The notes beneath the pieces were generated by a model. It was given only the letters and a program-made list of their open reading frames with translations. It did not search any database and was not told the origin of the DNA. The position numbers and the translations under genes are program-made. From positions 1 through 64,000 of the forward strand of contig NZ_JACIGE010000003.1 of assembly GCF_014197755.1 (NCBI RefSeq): 64,000 bases of DNA. Direction: 5' to 3'. Shown piece by piece: positions 46,909 to 56,292 of the stretch (the first letter of the stretch is position 1; every line of letters begins with the position of its first letter). The DNA is from Rhodocyclus tenuis (GTDB lineage: Bacteria > Pseudomonadota > Gammaproteobacteria > Burkholderiales > Rhodocyclaceae).

Positions 46909-46935
46909 CTAACGGCAAATACGTCGCAATGTTTA
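46909..46935 (-). promoter_or_regulatory. Sigma-28 (FliA) promoter of flgKL
   Basis: On the minus strand: TAAACATT, 11 bases, GCCGTTAG. The -10 matches 6/8 with exact spacing; the -35 keeps TAAA. It lies in the 69-bp gap between flgJ and flgK, 25 bases before the flgK start. Confidence 0.72.
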
Positions 46936-46953
46936 GGTCAACGCGCCTGAGGA

Positions 46954-47886
46954 CTAACCGACCAAGGCCTGGCGCAGTGTCGATCCGTTGATGATGCGGC
47001 TCAATTTGTCGGCGTACATCGGGTCGGTGGCGTAGCCGGCGCCCTGCAAGGCAGACGCAAAGCGCGTGCCATCCTGCTGGCCGAGGACACCGGCAAAACG
47101 CGAACTGCCACGCAGGACGCTGGCGTAATCGTTGAATGCCTCGGCGTACGACCCGTACACACGGAATTTCTCCCGGCTTGTCTGGGCGACGCCGTTGACG
47201 TATTCGGTGGTCTGCACTTCGGTCGTCGCGCCCTGCCAGCCGCGCCCGGCCTTGACGCCGAAGAGGTTGTAGCTCGGCGAACCATCCGCGGCGCGGATTT
47301 CGCTCTTGCCCCAACCGCTCTCCAGCGCCGCCTGCGCCACCAGAAACTGTGCCGGTACGCCGAGCGCCGCCGCCGCTGCCTGCGCCTGCGACCAGATCTT
47401 GTTGACGAACTCACGGCTGTCGCCGCCGGCCGTTGTACCGGCATCAGCCGTTGCCGTCGCCTCGCGGGCGGCAGCCGCCGCGGCAGTTTTTGCCGCCTGC
47501 CGCGCCAGCAATACCTGCTGCAGGGTTTCCAGCGAGGCGTCCACTTGCGACGTCGTCGGCGAAGTGGCGTCGGTCGATGCCATGCCGCGTCCGAGCTGCT
47601 TCTCGATCATTTTGGCAAAGCCCAGCTTGCCCTGCGCCGAGAGGTTCTGCGCCAGTTGCTGGTCCATGATCGAGGTGAAGAAGCGCGTCTGGTCGCTATC
47701 GAGCACGCCATCCTGCGGCGTTGCGTCGCGCATGCTCTTCAGCATCATCTGCAGCAGCATTCCCTCGAACTGCTGCGCCGCCTGCTTGAGGCCGCCCTGC
47801 GGATCCTGCTTGAGCTTGTTGCGCAGATCACCCGCCACCTTGACATCAAGGACGAAACGGTTGGCGTCGAGGTCGCTGGCCTTCAT
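46954..47886 (-). CDS. flgJ: Flagellar rod cap and peptidoglycan hydrolase FlgJ
   Basis: This 310-residue, two-domain periplasmic protein has an N-terminal rod-cap domain (about 25-100; LKQAAQQFEGMLLQMMLKSM) and a C-terminal glucosaminidase-type domain (about 155-305; LVAQAALESGWGKSEI with the catalytic Glu, then YNLFGVKAGRGWQG). An Ala-rich linker joins them. It opens a hole in the cell wall for the rod. I start it at MKASDL (47886), where the conserved part begins; an upstream start would add nine residues. Confidence 0.94.
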   Translation of the reverse strand: MKASDLDANRFVLDVKVAGDLRNKLKQDPQGGLKQAAQQFEGMLLQMMLKSMRDATPQDGVLDSDQTRFFTSIMDQQLAQNLSAQGKLGFAKMIEKQLGRGMASTDATSPTTSQVDASLETLQQVLLARQAAKTAAAAAAREATATADAGTTAGGDSREFVNKIWSQAQAAAAALGVPAQFLVAQAALESGWGKSEIRAADGSPSYNLFGVKAGRGWQGATTEVQTTEYVNGVAQTSREKFRVYGSYAEAFNDYASVLRGSSRFAGVLGQQDGTRFASALQGAGYATDPMYADKLSRIINGSTLRQALVG

Positions 47887-47926
47887 GCCGGCGCCCTGCC
47901 GCAAAGAGCGCATAGCGGCGCCGTCA

Positions 47927-49060
47927 TCAGATCACTTCCAGTTCGGCACGCAAGGCACCGGCTGACTTCATCGCCTGCAGGATGGCCAGCAGATCCTGCG
48001 GATTGGCACCCAGCGCGTTCAGCGCCTTGACGATGTCGGCCAGATTGACGCCGGCCTTGATGTTCATCAGCGCACCACCGTCCTGCTTGATCTGGATATC
48101 GGCCTGATTGCTTGTCGTCGTCTGCCCTTGCGAAAAGGCGTTCGGCTGGCTGACGTTCTGATCGTTGCTGACCACCACCGACAGATTGCCGTGCGCGACA
48201 GCGCAGGGATCGATCGTCACTTTCTGGTTCATCACCACCGAGCCGGTACGCGGATTGATCACCACGCGGGCCGGCAACTGCATCGGACGCACGTCGAGGT
48301 TCTCGATACGCCCCATGAAGGCAACGCGCGCCGCGGGCTCTTCCGGCGCACGCACGCGGATGACGCGGCCATCGACCGCCTGCGCCGTACCGGCGCCGCT
48401 GTCGCGGTTGATCGCTTCGACGACGCGCTGGGCGGTGCCGAAGTCCGTGTCGCTCATCTCGTAATGCACAAACGGGCCCTGCCCGAGCGGCGTCGGCACG
48501 GCGCGTTCGACCGTCGCACCGCCGGCGATGCGCCCGGCCGAGAGATGGTTCACCGTGACCTTGCTCGCGCCCGACGAAGCGCCGGCACCGCTGACCAGGA
48601 TACTGCCCTGCGCCATCGCGTAAATCTGCCCGTCGGCGCCTTTCAGCGGCGTCATCAGCAGCGTGCCGCCACGCAGGCTCTTGGCGTTACCGAGCGACGA
48701 CACCGTGACGTCGATCTGCTGACCCGGCTTGGCGAAAGCCGGAAGGCTGGCGGTGACCATTACCGCCGCGACATTCTTCAGCTGCAGCGATTGCCCTGCG
48801 GGCAAGGTCACGCCAAGTTGCGAGAGCATGTTGACGATGCTCTGCGTGGTGAATGGCGTTTGCGTCGTCTGATCGCCGCTGCCATCGAGGCCGGCGACGA
48901 GTCCGTAGCCGATCAGCTGGTTGTTGCGCACACCCTCGACCGAGGCGAGATCCTTGATGCGCTCGGCAAAAGCCGGCGCGCACAGGAGCGGCAAGCCGGC
49001 GAAGGCAATTATTGCCGCGTGGATCAGGAACTTGCCGCTGCGAACCGCCAGACCACCCAT
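47927..49060 (-). CDS. flgI: Flagellar P-ring protein FlgI
   Basis: This 377-residue periplasmic ring protein has a signal peptide (FLIHAAIIAFAGLPLLCAPA) followed by AERIKDLASVEGVRNNQLIG YGLVAGLDGSGDQT, the FlgI hallmark. VRMPQ-like DVRPMQLPARVVINPRTGSV and the ending LGANPQDLLAILQAMKSAGA are also typical. The ATG at 49060 follows a GTG three codons earlier. Its presence with FlgH indicates a Gram-negative envelope. Confidence 0.96.
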   Translation of the reverse strand: MGGLAVRSGKFLIHAAIIAFAGLPLLCAPAFAERIKDLASVEGVRNNQLIGYGLVAGLDGSGDQTTQTPFTTQSIVNMLSQLGVTLPAGQSLQLKNVAAVMVTASLPAFAKPGQQIDVTVSSLGNAKSLRGGTLLMTPLKGADGQIYAMAQGSILVSGAGASSGASKVTVNHLSAGRIAGGATVERAVPTPLGQGPFVHYEMSDTDFGTAQRVVEAINRDSGAGTAQAVDGRVIRVRAPEEPAARVAFMGRIENLDVRPMQLPARVVINPRTGSVVMNQKVTIDPCAVAHGNLSVVVSNDQNVSQPNAFSQGQTTTSNQADIQIKQDGGALMNIKAGVNLADIVKALNALGANPQDLLAILQAMKSAGALRAELEVI

Positions 49061-49084
49061 TTTGCGCACCCGTTCATTGCTGGA

Positions 49085-49750
49085 TCAGAACGGCATAACA
49101 TTAAGGAAGAATCGTGCCAGCCAACCCATGACCTGCGCTTCGCTGATCACGCCGGACTCCTTGTACTCGATGCGCGCGTCGGCGACCTGCCCTGAGCTGA
49201 TGGCATTGGCCGAAGTGATGAACAGCGGATTGACGACGCCGGAGAGGCGGATGTACTCCTGACCATAGCCGATGCCGACCTGTTTTTCGCCGGAAACGAG
49301 CAGGTTGCCGTTAGGCAATACCTCAATGACCGTCACCGTGAGCGAACCGGTGAACACATTGTTGGCGGCGGCGTTGCCCTTGCCTTCAAAGTTGTTGGTA
49401 TCGCTCGCCGTGACGCCGAGTCCCTGCAGGGATTTGACCGGCAACCCGGTCACCGGGCCGACAGATGCGTTGATGTTGCCGGTGCGCTCGGTCTTGGTGT
49501 TGGCCTTGCTCGACGCCGAGGTGTTTTCGGTGATGTTGATCGTCAGCGTATCGCCAACGTAGCGCGCGCGACGGTCCTCGAACAGCGGCCGCACCGCACC
49601 GGACTGGAAGATGCCGCCGTTGGCCGCGATGACCTCGCCGCGCGAGGCCGGCCGCGCCGACATCGGCTGATGCACGTTGGTCGGCGGCACCGTTGTGCAC
49701 GCGGCAAGGGCAAGTGTCGCCAGCAGGAGGAAAGTCGTCGGCCTGTTCAT
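49085..49750 (-). CDS. flgH: Flagellar L-ring lipoprotein FlgH
   Basis: This 221-residue outer-membrane ring lipoprotein has a signal peptide with lipobox LAAC (Cys18), then FEDRRARYVGDTLTINITEN and SGEKQVGIGYGQEYIRLSGV, the FlgH core. It ends with the beta-strand region RIEYKESGVISEAQVMGWLA. It lies ten bases after flgG. Confidence 0.96.
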   Translation of the reverse strand: MNRPTTFLLLATLALAACTTVPPTNVHQPMSARPASRGEVIAANGGIFQSGAVRPLFEDRRARYVGDTLTINITENTSASSKANTKTERTGNINASVGPVTGLPVKSLQGLGVTASDTNNFEGKGNAAANNVFTGSLTVTVIEVLPNGNLLVSGEKQVGIGYGQEYIRLSGVVNPLFITSANAISSGQVADARIEYKESGVISEAQVMGWLARFFLNVMPF

Positions 49751-49760
49751 GCCAGCTCCT

Positions 49761-50543
49761 TTACAGTTGCGTCAGACGCGCGAGCATGGCGTCGGAGGTC
49801 GACACCACCTTCGAATTCAGTTCGTAGGCGCGCTGCGTCTGGATCATGGTCACCAGTTCCTCGGCGACGTTGACGTTCGAGGTTTCCACGTAGCGCTGGT
49901 TGAACACCCCGGCGCCATTGGCTCCCGGCGTGTTCGGTGTCGGCGTGCCGCTGGAAGCGGTTTCGAGAAAGAGGTTTTCACCGATGCTCTGCAAACCGCC
50001 GACGTTGATGAAGGTGGCAATCTGCAAGGAGCCGATCTGCGTCGCCGCAGTAGCCCCCGGCTGGGTGACGGTAACGATGCCGTCCTTGGCGATGGTCACC
50101 GTCAAGGCGTCGGCCGGGATGGTGATGTTCGGCTGCACCGGATAGCCGTTGGCGGTGACGATCTGCCCCTGATTATCCTTCTGGAACGAACCGTCGCGCG
50201 TGTAGGCAATCGTGCCGTCAGGCAACAGGATCTGGAAGAAGCCGGCACCGTCGATGGCCACGTCAAGGTCGTTGCCGGTCTGCTGCAGCGAGCCCTGGGT
50301 ATGGATGCGCGCGGTTGATACCGGCCGTGCGCCGGTGCCGAGCTGCAGTCCGTTGGGAATCTGCGTCTGCTGCGATGACTGTGCGCCGGGCTGGCGGATC
50401 GTCTGGTAGAGCAGATCCTCGAAGACGCCGCGGGCGCGCTTGAAACCGTTGGTGCTGACGTTCGCCAGATTGTTGGCGATGACGTCCATCTGCGTCTGCT
50501 GCGCGTCGAGGCCCGTGCGGGCGATCCAGAGGGAGCGGATCAT
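49761..50543 (-). CDS. flgG: Distal rod protein FlgG
   Basis: This 260-residue rod protein starts [20 protein letters not shown] and carries [20 protein letters not shown]; the C-terminus [20 protein letters not shown] is the family signature. The central [20 protein letters not shown] is also conserved. Confidence 0.97.
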   Translation of the reverse strand: MIRSLWIARTGLDAQQTQMDVIANNLANVSTNGFKRARGVFEDLLYQTIRQPGAQSSQQTQIPNGLQLGTGARPVSTARIHTQGSLQQTGNDLDVAIDGAGFFQILLPDGTIAYTRDGSFQKDNQGQIVTANGYPVQPNITIPADALTVTIAKDGIVTVTQPGATAATQIGSLQIATFINVGGLQSIGENLFLETASSGTPTPNTPGANGAGVFNQRYVETSNVNVAEELVTMIQTQRAYELNSKVVSTSDAMLARLTQL

Positions 50544-50572
50544 GGTCTTGAGGTCCTGTTGTACTGATTCGG

Positions 50573-51316
50573 CTAGCGGCTGATCGAGAGAATCTGGGTC
50601 GCGGCGCGCGCGTCGGAATCGGCGGTCTGCAACATCTTGATCTGCATTTCGAACTGCCGCGCGACGCTGATCATGTTCACCATCGCATCGACGGAATTGA
50701 CGTTGCTGCCTTCCAGCGACTCGGTCGCCAGACGGACGGCTGGGTCAGCGTCGGCAGGCAGCCCGCTCTTCTGCCGGAAAAGGCCGTCCCCGCCACGCAC
50801 CAGCTGGTTTTCCGGCGGGTTGACGAGCTTGATTCGACCGACCGCATTGACGTTGTTCGGCGCGCCGAAAAGCGGTACTGCCGAGACGGTGCCATCCGGC
50901 GCAATGGTGATGCTGTTGTCCGGTGGCAGCGTGATCGTGCCGCTTTCACCGAGTACGGGCAGTCCGCCGGCCGTCTGCAACTGGCCATTGGCACTGACCT
51001 GCAGGTTGCCGGCACGCGTGTAAGCCTCGTTGCCGTCCGGCCCTTGCACGCTGATCCAGCCGGTGCCCTTCACTGCGACATCGAGCGGACGCCCGGTGGC
51101 CATCAGCGGCCCCTGCTCGAACACGTCGGCAACCGAGGCATCGACGACAAAGGCCCGCGTCGGCATTCCCTCGCCGAGCACCGGCACGGCGCGGAACTTG
51201 TGCTCCATGGCGCGATAGCCGATGGTGGACACGTTCGCCAGATTCTGGGCAACGCCTGCCTGCTGCAGGAAGGCGTGCTTGGCACCGGTCATTGCCGTGT
51301 AGATCAGGCGGTCCAT
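50573..51316 (-). CDS. flgF: Proximal rod protein FlgF
   Basis: This 247-residue rod protein starts [20 protein letters not shown] and has [40 protein letters not shown] and the ending [20 protein letters not shown] confirm FlgF rather than FlgG. It lies 37 bases after flgE. Confidence 0.96.
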   Translation of the reverse strand: MDRLIYTAMTGAKHAFLQQAGVAQNLANVSTIGYRAMEHKFRAVPVLGEGMPTRAFVVDASVADVFEQGPLMATGRPLDVAVKGTGWISVQGPDGNEAYTRAGNLQVSANGQLQTAGGLPVLGESGTITLPPDNSITIAPDGTVSAVPLFGAPNNVNAVGRIKLVNPPENQLVRGGDGLFRQKSGLPADADPAVRLATESLEGSNVNSVDAMVNMISVARQFEMQIKMLQTADSDARAATQILSISR

Positions 51317-51353
51317 GGTGGTCTCGTTTGCTCGTCGCTTGCCCGGTATTCAA

Positions 51354-52694
51354 TCAACGCATGTTGATCAGCGTCTGCATGATCGAATCCTGCGTCTTGA
51401 TGGTCTGCGCGTTCGCCTGATAGTTGCGCTGCTGGGTAATCATCTTGACCAGCTCGGTCGTGAGATCGGTATTCGAGTCCTCGACCGCGTTCGACTGGAT
51501 GGCCCCCAGCTGACCGGTCTCCGGCTTGCCGGTGGCGGGCTGCCCGGAGGCGGCGGTCTCAACCCACTTGTTGCCGCCGACGTTGGCCAGTCCGTTCGGG
51601 TTCTGGAACGCAGCAAGCGCCACCTGGGCGATGTTGCGCGTCTGCCCGTTGGTGTAGTTGCCCTGGATGATGCCTTCGCCGGTGACGCTCAGCCCGGCCA
51701 GCGTACCGGCACTGTAGCCATCCTGCGTCAGGCGGTCGGTCGAGAAGGCTGAGCCGTACTGCGTCGTTCCGGTCAGGTTGAGCGGCACCGGCGTCAGCGG
51801 CGAGGTCGCACCGCCCAGGTTGTCGGCGGCCGCCAGCGACAGCGTCATCGCCAGTGGCGTCGCCGCACCGGTCGTCGGATCGACGGCAACACCATTGACC
51901 GTCGCCAGCGTACCGTTGGAATTGAAGGTGAGCGGGATTCCGGTGGTGAGATTCGGCGTATCGCCTGCTGCCGGCATCTTGCCGTCGACGTTGCCGTACA
52001 TCGACCACGAGCCCGCAGTCGCGTTCTTCACGAAATAGAAGGTCTGCGCGTGCGGGTTGCCCAGGGAATCGTAAATGGTGACGCCACGCGAGAAGTTGTA
52101 GTTAGCCGGGTCGATCGTCACCACCGTGCCAGCGGGCGTCGCGGCAGCCGGCGCCACCCAGGTCGTCACGTCGTCGCGCGAGTCCAGGTTGAGGCTCATC
52201 TCGACCCCGGTTCCCGAGAGGCCGGAACCGGTGGCGACCGGTGTCAGCTTGAGCAGATCGGGGGTCAGCTGCAGCTCGGTCGCATCGGCCGACGAGATGG
52301 TGCCATCGGGTAGTGCCTGATAGCCCCTCAACTGCAGATTCTGGTCGTTGACGAGCTTGCCGGTGCTGTCAAGGTGGAACTGGCCATTGCGCGTGTAATA
52401 GTTCACGCCGTTCTTGCTCAGGCAGAAAAAGCCGTTGCCGTTGATGGCGAGGTCGAGCGGATTGTTGGTCGTCGAAATATTGCCCTGCGTGAACTGCTGG
52501 GTGACCGCCGCGAGCGTGGTGCCGATACCGATCTGCAAGGCGGAGCCACCGGCGAGCGAGGCGGCGTAGATGTCGGCAAAGTGCGCATCAGCCGCCTTGA
52601 AGCCAACGGTACTGGAGTTAGCGACGTTGTTGCCGATCACATCAAGCGCCCGCGACGAGGCGTTGAGTCCGCTCAAACCTTGTTGAAATGCCAT
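51354..52694 (-). CDS. flgE: Flagellar hook protein FlgE
   Basis: This 446-residue hook subunit has an N-terminus (AFQQGLSGLNASSRALDVIG, NNVANSSTVGFKAADAHFAD) and C-terminus (TTELVKMITQQRNYQANAQT) typical of the hook. The central domains include FYFVKNATAGSWSMYGNVDG. Length is in the normal range. Confidence 0.97.
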   Translation of the reverse strand: MAFQQGLSGLNASSRALDVIGNNVANSSTVGFKAADAHFADIYAASLAGGSALQIGIGTTLAAVTQQFTQGNISTTNNPLDLAINGNGFFCLSKNGVNYYTRNGQFHLDSTGKLVNDQNLQLRGYQALPDGTISSADATELQLTPDLLKLTPVATGSGLSGTGVEMSLNLDSRDDVTTWVAPAAATPAGTVVTIDPANYNFSRGVTIYDSLGNPHAQTFYFVKNATAGSWSMYGNVDGKMPAAGDTPNLTTGIPLTFNSNGTLATVNGVAVDPTTGAATPLAMTLSLAAADNLGGATSPLTPVPLNLTGTTQYGSAFSTDRLTQDGYSAGTLAGLSVTGEGIIQGNYTNGQTRNIAQVALAAFQNPNGLANVGGNKWVETAASGQPATGKPETGQLGAIQSNAVEDSNTDLTTELVKMITQQRNYQANAQTIKTQDSIMQTLINMR

Positions 52695-52709
52695 TTTCTG
52701 CTCCCGAAA

Positions 52710-53393
52710 CTAGAGAATCTGCTTGACCGCCGAATACGCCACGTTCCCGGCACTACCAAGATCGAGCGTAAAACCGGAACTGTTGCGGACAACCGCATAG
52801 ACGTAACCAAGTTGCAGCGCGGTGGCGCCCACCGCGGTGCCGGCAGTGGTCGCTTCGACCTTGAACGTGTAATTGCCGTCTTTCGCCTTCGTGCCGCCCG
52901 ACGTCGTGCTGCCGTCCCAGCCGAAAACAAAGGAGCCGGCCTTGCGGCTGCCGAGGTCTTCCTGGTAGACGATGTTGCCGGAAGAGTCGAGCACGCTCAC
53001 CGTCACCTTGTCGGCCGACTTGGCCAGGTCGATACCGGCCACCGCCGCGCCTTCGGACAGGGCGATGTTCTTGCCCTCGACCAGCACGTTCTTGCCGATC
53101 ATTCCCGCCGCCTGCATCGACTGGCCCTGGTCGTAGATGTCGAACAGTTCGGTCAGCGTCGAATTGAGCTTCTCGATACCGGTCACCGTATTGATCTGCG
53201 CCAACTGCGTCGTCACTTCGGAGTTGTCCAGCGGATTGAGCGGATCCTGATTTTGCAACTGGGTCACCAGCAGGGTAAGGAAGCGGTCCTGCGCGGCCTC
53301 CATGTCCGACTTCTTGGAGGTCGAACTGCTGCCGTTGAGGGCGGCATAGGTCTCGGCAAGAGAACTGCTGCTGGTCGATGATACGGAAGCCAT
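52710..53393 (-). CDS. flgD: Hook assembly scaffold protein FlgD
   Basis: This 227-residue cap for hook growth has an exported N-terminal region with DRFLTLLVTQLQNQDPLNPL, the FlgD signature, then NSEVTTQLAQINTVTGIEKL. The C-terminal half holds the tudor/Ig-like domains (FVFGWDGSTTSGGTKAKDGN YTF). It lies 15 bases upstream of flgE. Confidence 0.96.
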   Translation of the reverse strand: MASVSSTSSSSLAETYAALNGSSSTSKKSDMEAAQDRFLTLLVTQLQNQDPLNPLDNSEVTTQLAQINTVTGIEKLNSTLTELFDIYDQGQSMQAAGMIGKNVLVEGKNIALSEGAAVAGIDLAKSADKVTVSVLDSSGNIVYQEDLGSRKAGSFVFGWDGSTTSGGTKAKDGNYTFKVEATTAGTAVGATALQLGYVYAVVRNSSGFTLDLGSAGNVAYSAVKQIL

Positions 53394-53414
53394 TTCTATC
53401 TCCTTCGCTGCGGC

Positions 53415-53819
53415 TTACTGGCCGATCGTTAATGTGCGCAGCAGAAGCTGCTTGGCGGTATTCATCACTTCGACGTTGTTCTGGTACGAGCGCGATGCGG
53501 AAATCATGTTCACCATCTCGTCGACGACGCTGACATTGGGCATGGCGACATAACCCTTGTCGTCGGCCGCGGGGTTGCGCGGGTCATAAACGAGGCGTGG
53601 CGGACTGGCATCCTCGACTACCTGCTTGACGCGTACGCCCTGCGCTTCCAGACCCTTGACCGGGATCGCTTCAAACACCACCTGCTTGGCGCGGTAGGGC
53701 TTGCCGTCTGAACTGACAGCGCTGTCGGCGTTGGCCAGATTGCTGGCGACGGTGTTCAGGCGCATCGACTGCGCGGTAAGCGCACCGCCGGCGATGTGGA
53801 ACACGTTGAACATGCTCAT
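53415..53819 (-). CDS. flgC: Proximal rod protein FlgC
   Basis: This 134-residue protein has [30 protein letters not shown] at the N-terminus and [20 protein letters not shown] near the C-terminus, the FlgC pattern. It is three bases after flgB. Confidence 0.97.
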   Translation of the reverse strand: MSMFNVFHIAGGALTAQSMRLNTVASNLANADSAVSSDGKPYRAKQVVFEAIPVKGLEAQGVRVKQVVEDASPPRLVYDPRNPAADDKGYVAMPNVSVVDEMVNMISASRSYQNNVEVMNTAKQLLLRTLTIGQ

Positions 53820-53822
53820 CGC

Positions 53823-54227
53823 TTATTGCCCCTGAATCGCCGACAACAGTGACTTGACGCGGCCGGTGATGAAGGTCAGCCCGGCCTCGTAGTAAGTCGA
53901 ATTTTCCGAAAATTGCGCGCGTTCGACATCCATGTCGACCGTGTTGCCGTCCACGCTCGATTGCAGCTCCTTGCGGTACATCAGGCGCGCCGGCTCGTTG
54001 GCGGCGCTGGCGGGAATGTGCCTGGCCGAGGTCAGCGACAGCGACAGCGGATCGGTATTGCGGCCGGCGAGCGTGTCCTTGAGCACAGCGGCAAAATCGA
54101 AATCACGCGCCTTGTAGTTCGGCGTATCCGAGTTGGCGATGTTCGCCGCCAGCACCTGCTGCCGATAGGCGCGCAGACCCAGCGCCTGCTGCTGAAAGGA
54201 GAATGCCTGGTCGAGTTTACTGGTCAT
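53823..54227 (-). CDS. flgB: Proximal rod protein FlgB
   Basis: This 134-residue protein is the first gene of the flgBCDEFGHIJ operon. It has QALGLRAYRQQVLAANIANS DTPNYKARDFDF, which is diagnostic. The ATG at 54227 is chosen because conservation starts there; an in-frame ATG five codons earlier is possible. A near-perfect sigma-54 promoter lies 44 bases upstream. Confidence 0.95.
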   Translation of the reverse strand: MTSKLDQAFSFQQQALGLRAYRQQVLAANIANSDTPNYKARDFDFAAVLKDTLAGRNTDPLSLSLTSARHIPASAANEPARLMYRKELQSSVDGNTVDMDVERAQFSENSTYYEAGLTFITGRVKSLLSAIQGQ

Positions 54228-54270
54228 GGCGAGGTGTTCCATCTGCGGATCGGAGACTTCGTGACGGGAA

Positions 54271-54287
54271 TTGCAAGAGGCGTGCCA
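54271..54287 (-). promoter_or_regulatory. Sigma-54 promoter of the flgB operon
   Basis: On the minus strand, TGGCACGCCTCTTGCAA matches the consensus TGGCAC-N5-TTGCA at every defined position. It is the best sigma-54 site in the window. Confidence 0.93.
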
Positions 54288-54360
54288 CCGGCGAAATCGG
54301 CACACATCCATAGCGCATCCGTCGATCTGGCCGTCCGTCGTCACCTGCAGTGCGGCAAAA

Positions 54361-54375
54361 CGGCAATAATTGCCG
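54361..54375. repeat. Palindrome in the flgA-flgB divergent region
   Basis: CGGCAATAATTGCCG is a perfect 6+3+6 palindrome in the 324-bp region between the divergent flgB and flgA genes, 74 bases upstream of the flgB sigma-54 site on the minus strand. That placement suits an activator or repressor site. Apart from it and the promoter, I see no gene in this region. Confidence 0.4.
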
Positions 54376-54551
54376 CGGCTGGGCGCTTGCCGGGCAACCG
54401 GGAGCAGCAGGCGCAGCGGCGGAACCGCGGCACGCGCGAGCAACCGGGATCAAGGGCGCGTCGCCCCCCGGTGGCCGTTGCAGCCCGCGGAAATACCCTC
54501 AAGGCGCGGGGGCGGCTTCGGTTTCGGCAGCGGATCGGGCACAATGGCAAG

Positions 54552-55334
54552 ATGACTTCGTGCTGTTTTCGCCGCCTGCGGCGTCTTACCCAACTCCTCG
54601 CCGGAAGCCGCCCGGCCATGCTGGCCGGGACAACTTGCCGGCGCAGGCGCCCGCGCGCGGCCGGTTTGACGCTATGCCTCGCTCTGCTCGGAGGCACGAC
54701 TCTGCTCCAGGCACAGGTGCCCGATGCGCTGTTCGCGACGGTGGATGATTATCTGCGCACGCAGACACGCGGATTACCGGGCAAGACCAGCTATCGCATC
54801 GGCGCCCTCGACCCACGTACGCAACTCGCTGCCTGCAACGCTTACGAGCCCTTCCTGCCTGGCGGCGCGCGCCTGTGGGGGAAGGCAACGGTCGGCGTAC
54901 GCTGCCTTGGGCCGGCGACATGGACCGTTTATCTGCCGGTCGAAGTCAGCATCAGCGGCAGCTATTTCATCAGCGCACGACCGCTTGCCGGTGGCCAGCC
55001 GATTGGCCCCGGCGATATCGTTGAGCGCCAGGGCAACCTCGGCAGCCTGCCGACAAGCATCGTCACCGACGCCGCGCAAGCCATCGGCAAAACACCGAAA
55101 TCGAGTATCGGCGCGGGACAGCCGCTGCGCAGCGACCTGCTGCTCGCACCGCTGGCTGTGCAACAGGGGCAAAACGTCAAACTGCTCTATCGCGGCTCCG
55201 GCTTCAGCGTCAGCAGCGACGGACGCGCCCTCAACAACGCCGCTGCCGGCCAGGTAGTGCAGGTGCGTACGAGCGGCGGCCAGACCGTCAGCGGCGTCGC
55301 GCGCGCCGACGGAACCGTCGAAGTGTCGTATTGA
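54552..55334 (+). CDS. flgA: Flagellar P-ring assembly chaperone FlgA
   Basis: This protein is 260 residues from the ATG at 54552, or 238 from the ATG at 54618. The second start would give a more ordinary signal peptide (RRRRPRAAGLTLCLALLGGT, cleaved after LQAQ). The mature part has the SAF domain (VYLPVEVSISGSYFISARPL AGGQPIGPGDI) and the ending GQVVQVRTSGGQTVSGVARA. It acts in the periplasm to assemble FlgI. It is divergent from flgB. Confidence 0.92.
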   Translation: MTSCCFRRLRRLTQLLAGSRPAMLAGTTCRRRRPRAAGLTLCLALLGGTTLLQAQVPDALFATVDDYLRTQTRGLPGKTSYRIGALDPRTQLAACNAYEPFLPGGARLWGKATVGVRCLGPATWTVYLPVEVSISGSYFISARPLAGGQPIGPGDIVERQGNLGSLPTSIVTDAAQAIGKTPKSSIGAGQPLRSDLLLAPLAVQQGQNVKLLYRGSGFSVSSDGRALNNAAAGQVVQVRTSGGQTVSGVARADGTVEVSY

Positions 55335-55401
55335 TGCAAGCCTTTGCAGCACATCGCTCCACCAGATTGCGCGGAAGCATTGATTGCCTGAAAAATTGGG
55401 C

Positions 55402-55428
55402 TAAAGTTGCAGTCCGGATGGTCGATAG
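55402..55428 (+). promoter_or_regulatory. Sigma-28 (FliA) promoter of flgMN
   Basis: TAAAGTTG, 11 bases, GTCGATAG: -35 7/8 and -10 6/8 with exact spacing. It is 32 bases before the flgM GTG start, giving FliA-dependent control of its own anti-sigma factor. Confidence 0.85.
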
Positions 55429-55459
55429 AGACACATAGAGAAACGCAGGGGAAACCATC

Positions 55460-55762
55460 GTGAAAGTCGAACGCCAACTACCGTCCACTGGCAGCTATGC
55501 CACCAGCGAGACGCGCAGCCGTGCCAGTTCCACCGCTGGCAAGCCGGCTCCCGGTGCGGCGCCAGACGCAGGTGCTGTGCGCCTGAGCGGATTGGCCGCG
55601 CAAATGAGCGCATCGACCGAGGGGTCTCCGGTCAATAGCGCGAAAATTGCCGAAATCCGCCAGGCAATTGCCGAAGGTCGTTTCACCATCAACGCCGAGG
55701 CTATCGCCGGCCGCCTGATCGACAGTGCTCGTGAACTGGTTGCTGCGGAGCGCCGTGGCTGA
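55460..55762 (+). CDS. flgM: Anti-sigma-28 factor FlgM
   Basis: This 100-residue protein begins at a GTG behind CAGGGGA. The N-terminal half is disordered (Ser/Ala/Pro-rich, fit for export), and the C-terminal half has the FliA-binding helices: VNSAKIAEIRQAIAEGRFTI NAEAIAGRLIDSARELV. It holds FliA inactive until it is exported through the finished hook. Confidence 0.94.
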   Translation: MKVERQLPSTGSYATSETRSRASSTAGKPAPGAAPDAGAVRLSGLAAQMSASTEGSPVNSAKIAEIRQAIAEGRFTINAEAIAGRLIDSARELVAAERRG

Positions 55763-56240
55763 ACCGATGAATTCGCCCAAGGAACTGGCGTCCGTCATTG
55801 ATTCCGAACTGGCAGCCGTTCGCGCGTTTGTCGAGTTGCTCCTGCTTGAGCAACGAATTCTCAGTGACGGCGACACTGATGCCTTGCCCGAGATCGTTGA
55901 GCGCAAGACGGTCGTCGCCAACACCCTGAGCGCCTGTGCCGCCACGCGAAATGCTTACCTGGTGGCGCACTCTTTCGCCAATGACCGCCCCGGCATTGAT
56001 GCTTGGCTGAGCGCCCATGCCGAAGACAAGGCGGTGCGCGAGAGTTGGTCGTCGCTTCTTGCTCTGGCGGCTGAAGCCCGCGAACTCAACCGTCTTAATG
56101 GCGAGTTGATCCGCTTGCGCGTTCAACACAATTCCGAGGCGCTTGAAGCACTGCTCGGTGCATCGCGACCCTTGCAGCTATACGGCCCCGACGGTCAAAC
56201 CTCAATGTCGGGCGGTGGCCGCCTGCGCGACGCCGTTTAA
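55755..56240 (+). CDS. flgN: Flagellar chaperone FlgN
   Basis: This helical protein of about 161 residues is encoded after flgM and has the FlgN pattern: VIDSELAAVRAFVELLLLEQ RILSDGDTDALPEIVERK at the front and LNRLNGELIRLRVQHNSEAL EALLGA near the end. FlgN is the chaperone of FlgK and FlgL. The GTG at 55755, behind GGAG, overlaps flgM by eight bases; the ATG at 55767 is an alternative. The 52 bases to the convergent motD show no clear terminator. Confidence 0.9.
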   Translation: MAEPMNSPKELASVIDSELAAVRAFVELLLLEQRILSDGDTDALPEIVERKTVVANTLSACAATRNAYLVAHSFANDRPGIDAWLSAHAEDKAVRESWSSLLALAAEARELNRLNGELIRLRVQHNSEALEALLGASRPLQLYGPDGQTSMSGGGRLRDAV

Positions 56241-56292
56241 GCAGCGCAGGGCATTCACCAATCATTGCCCCAGTCGGCTGCCGCCTTGATCG

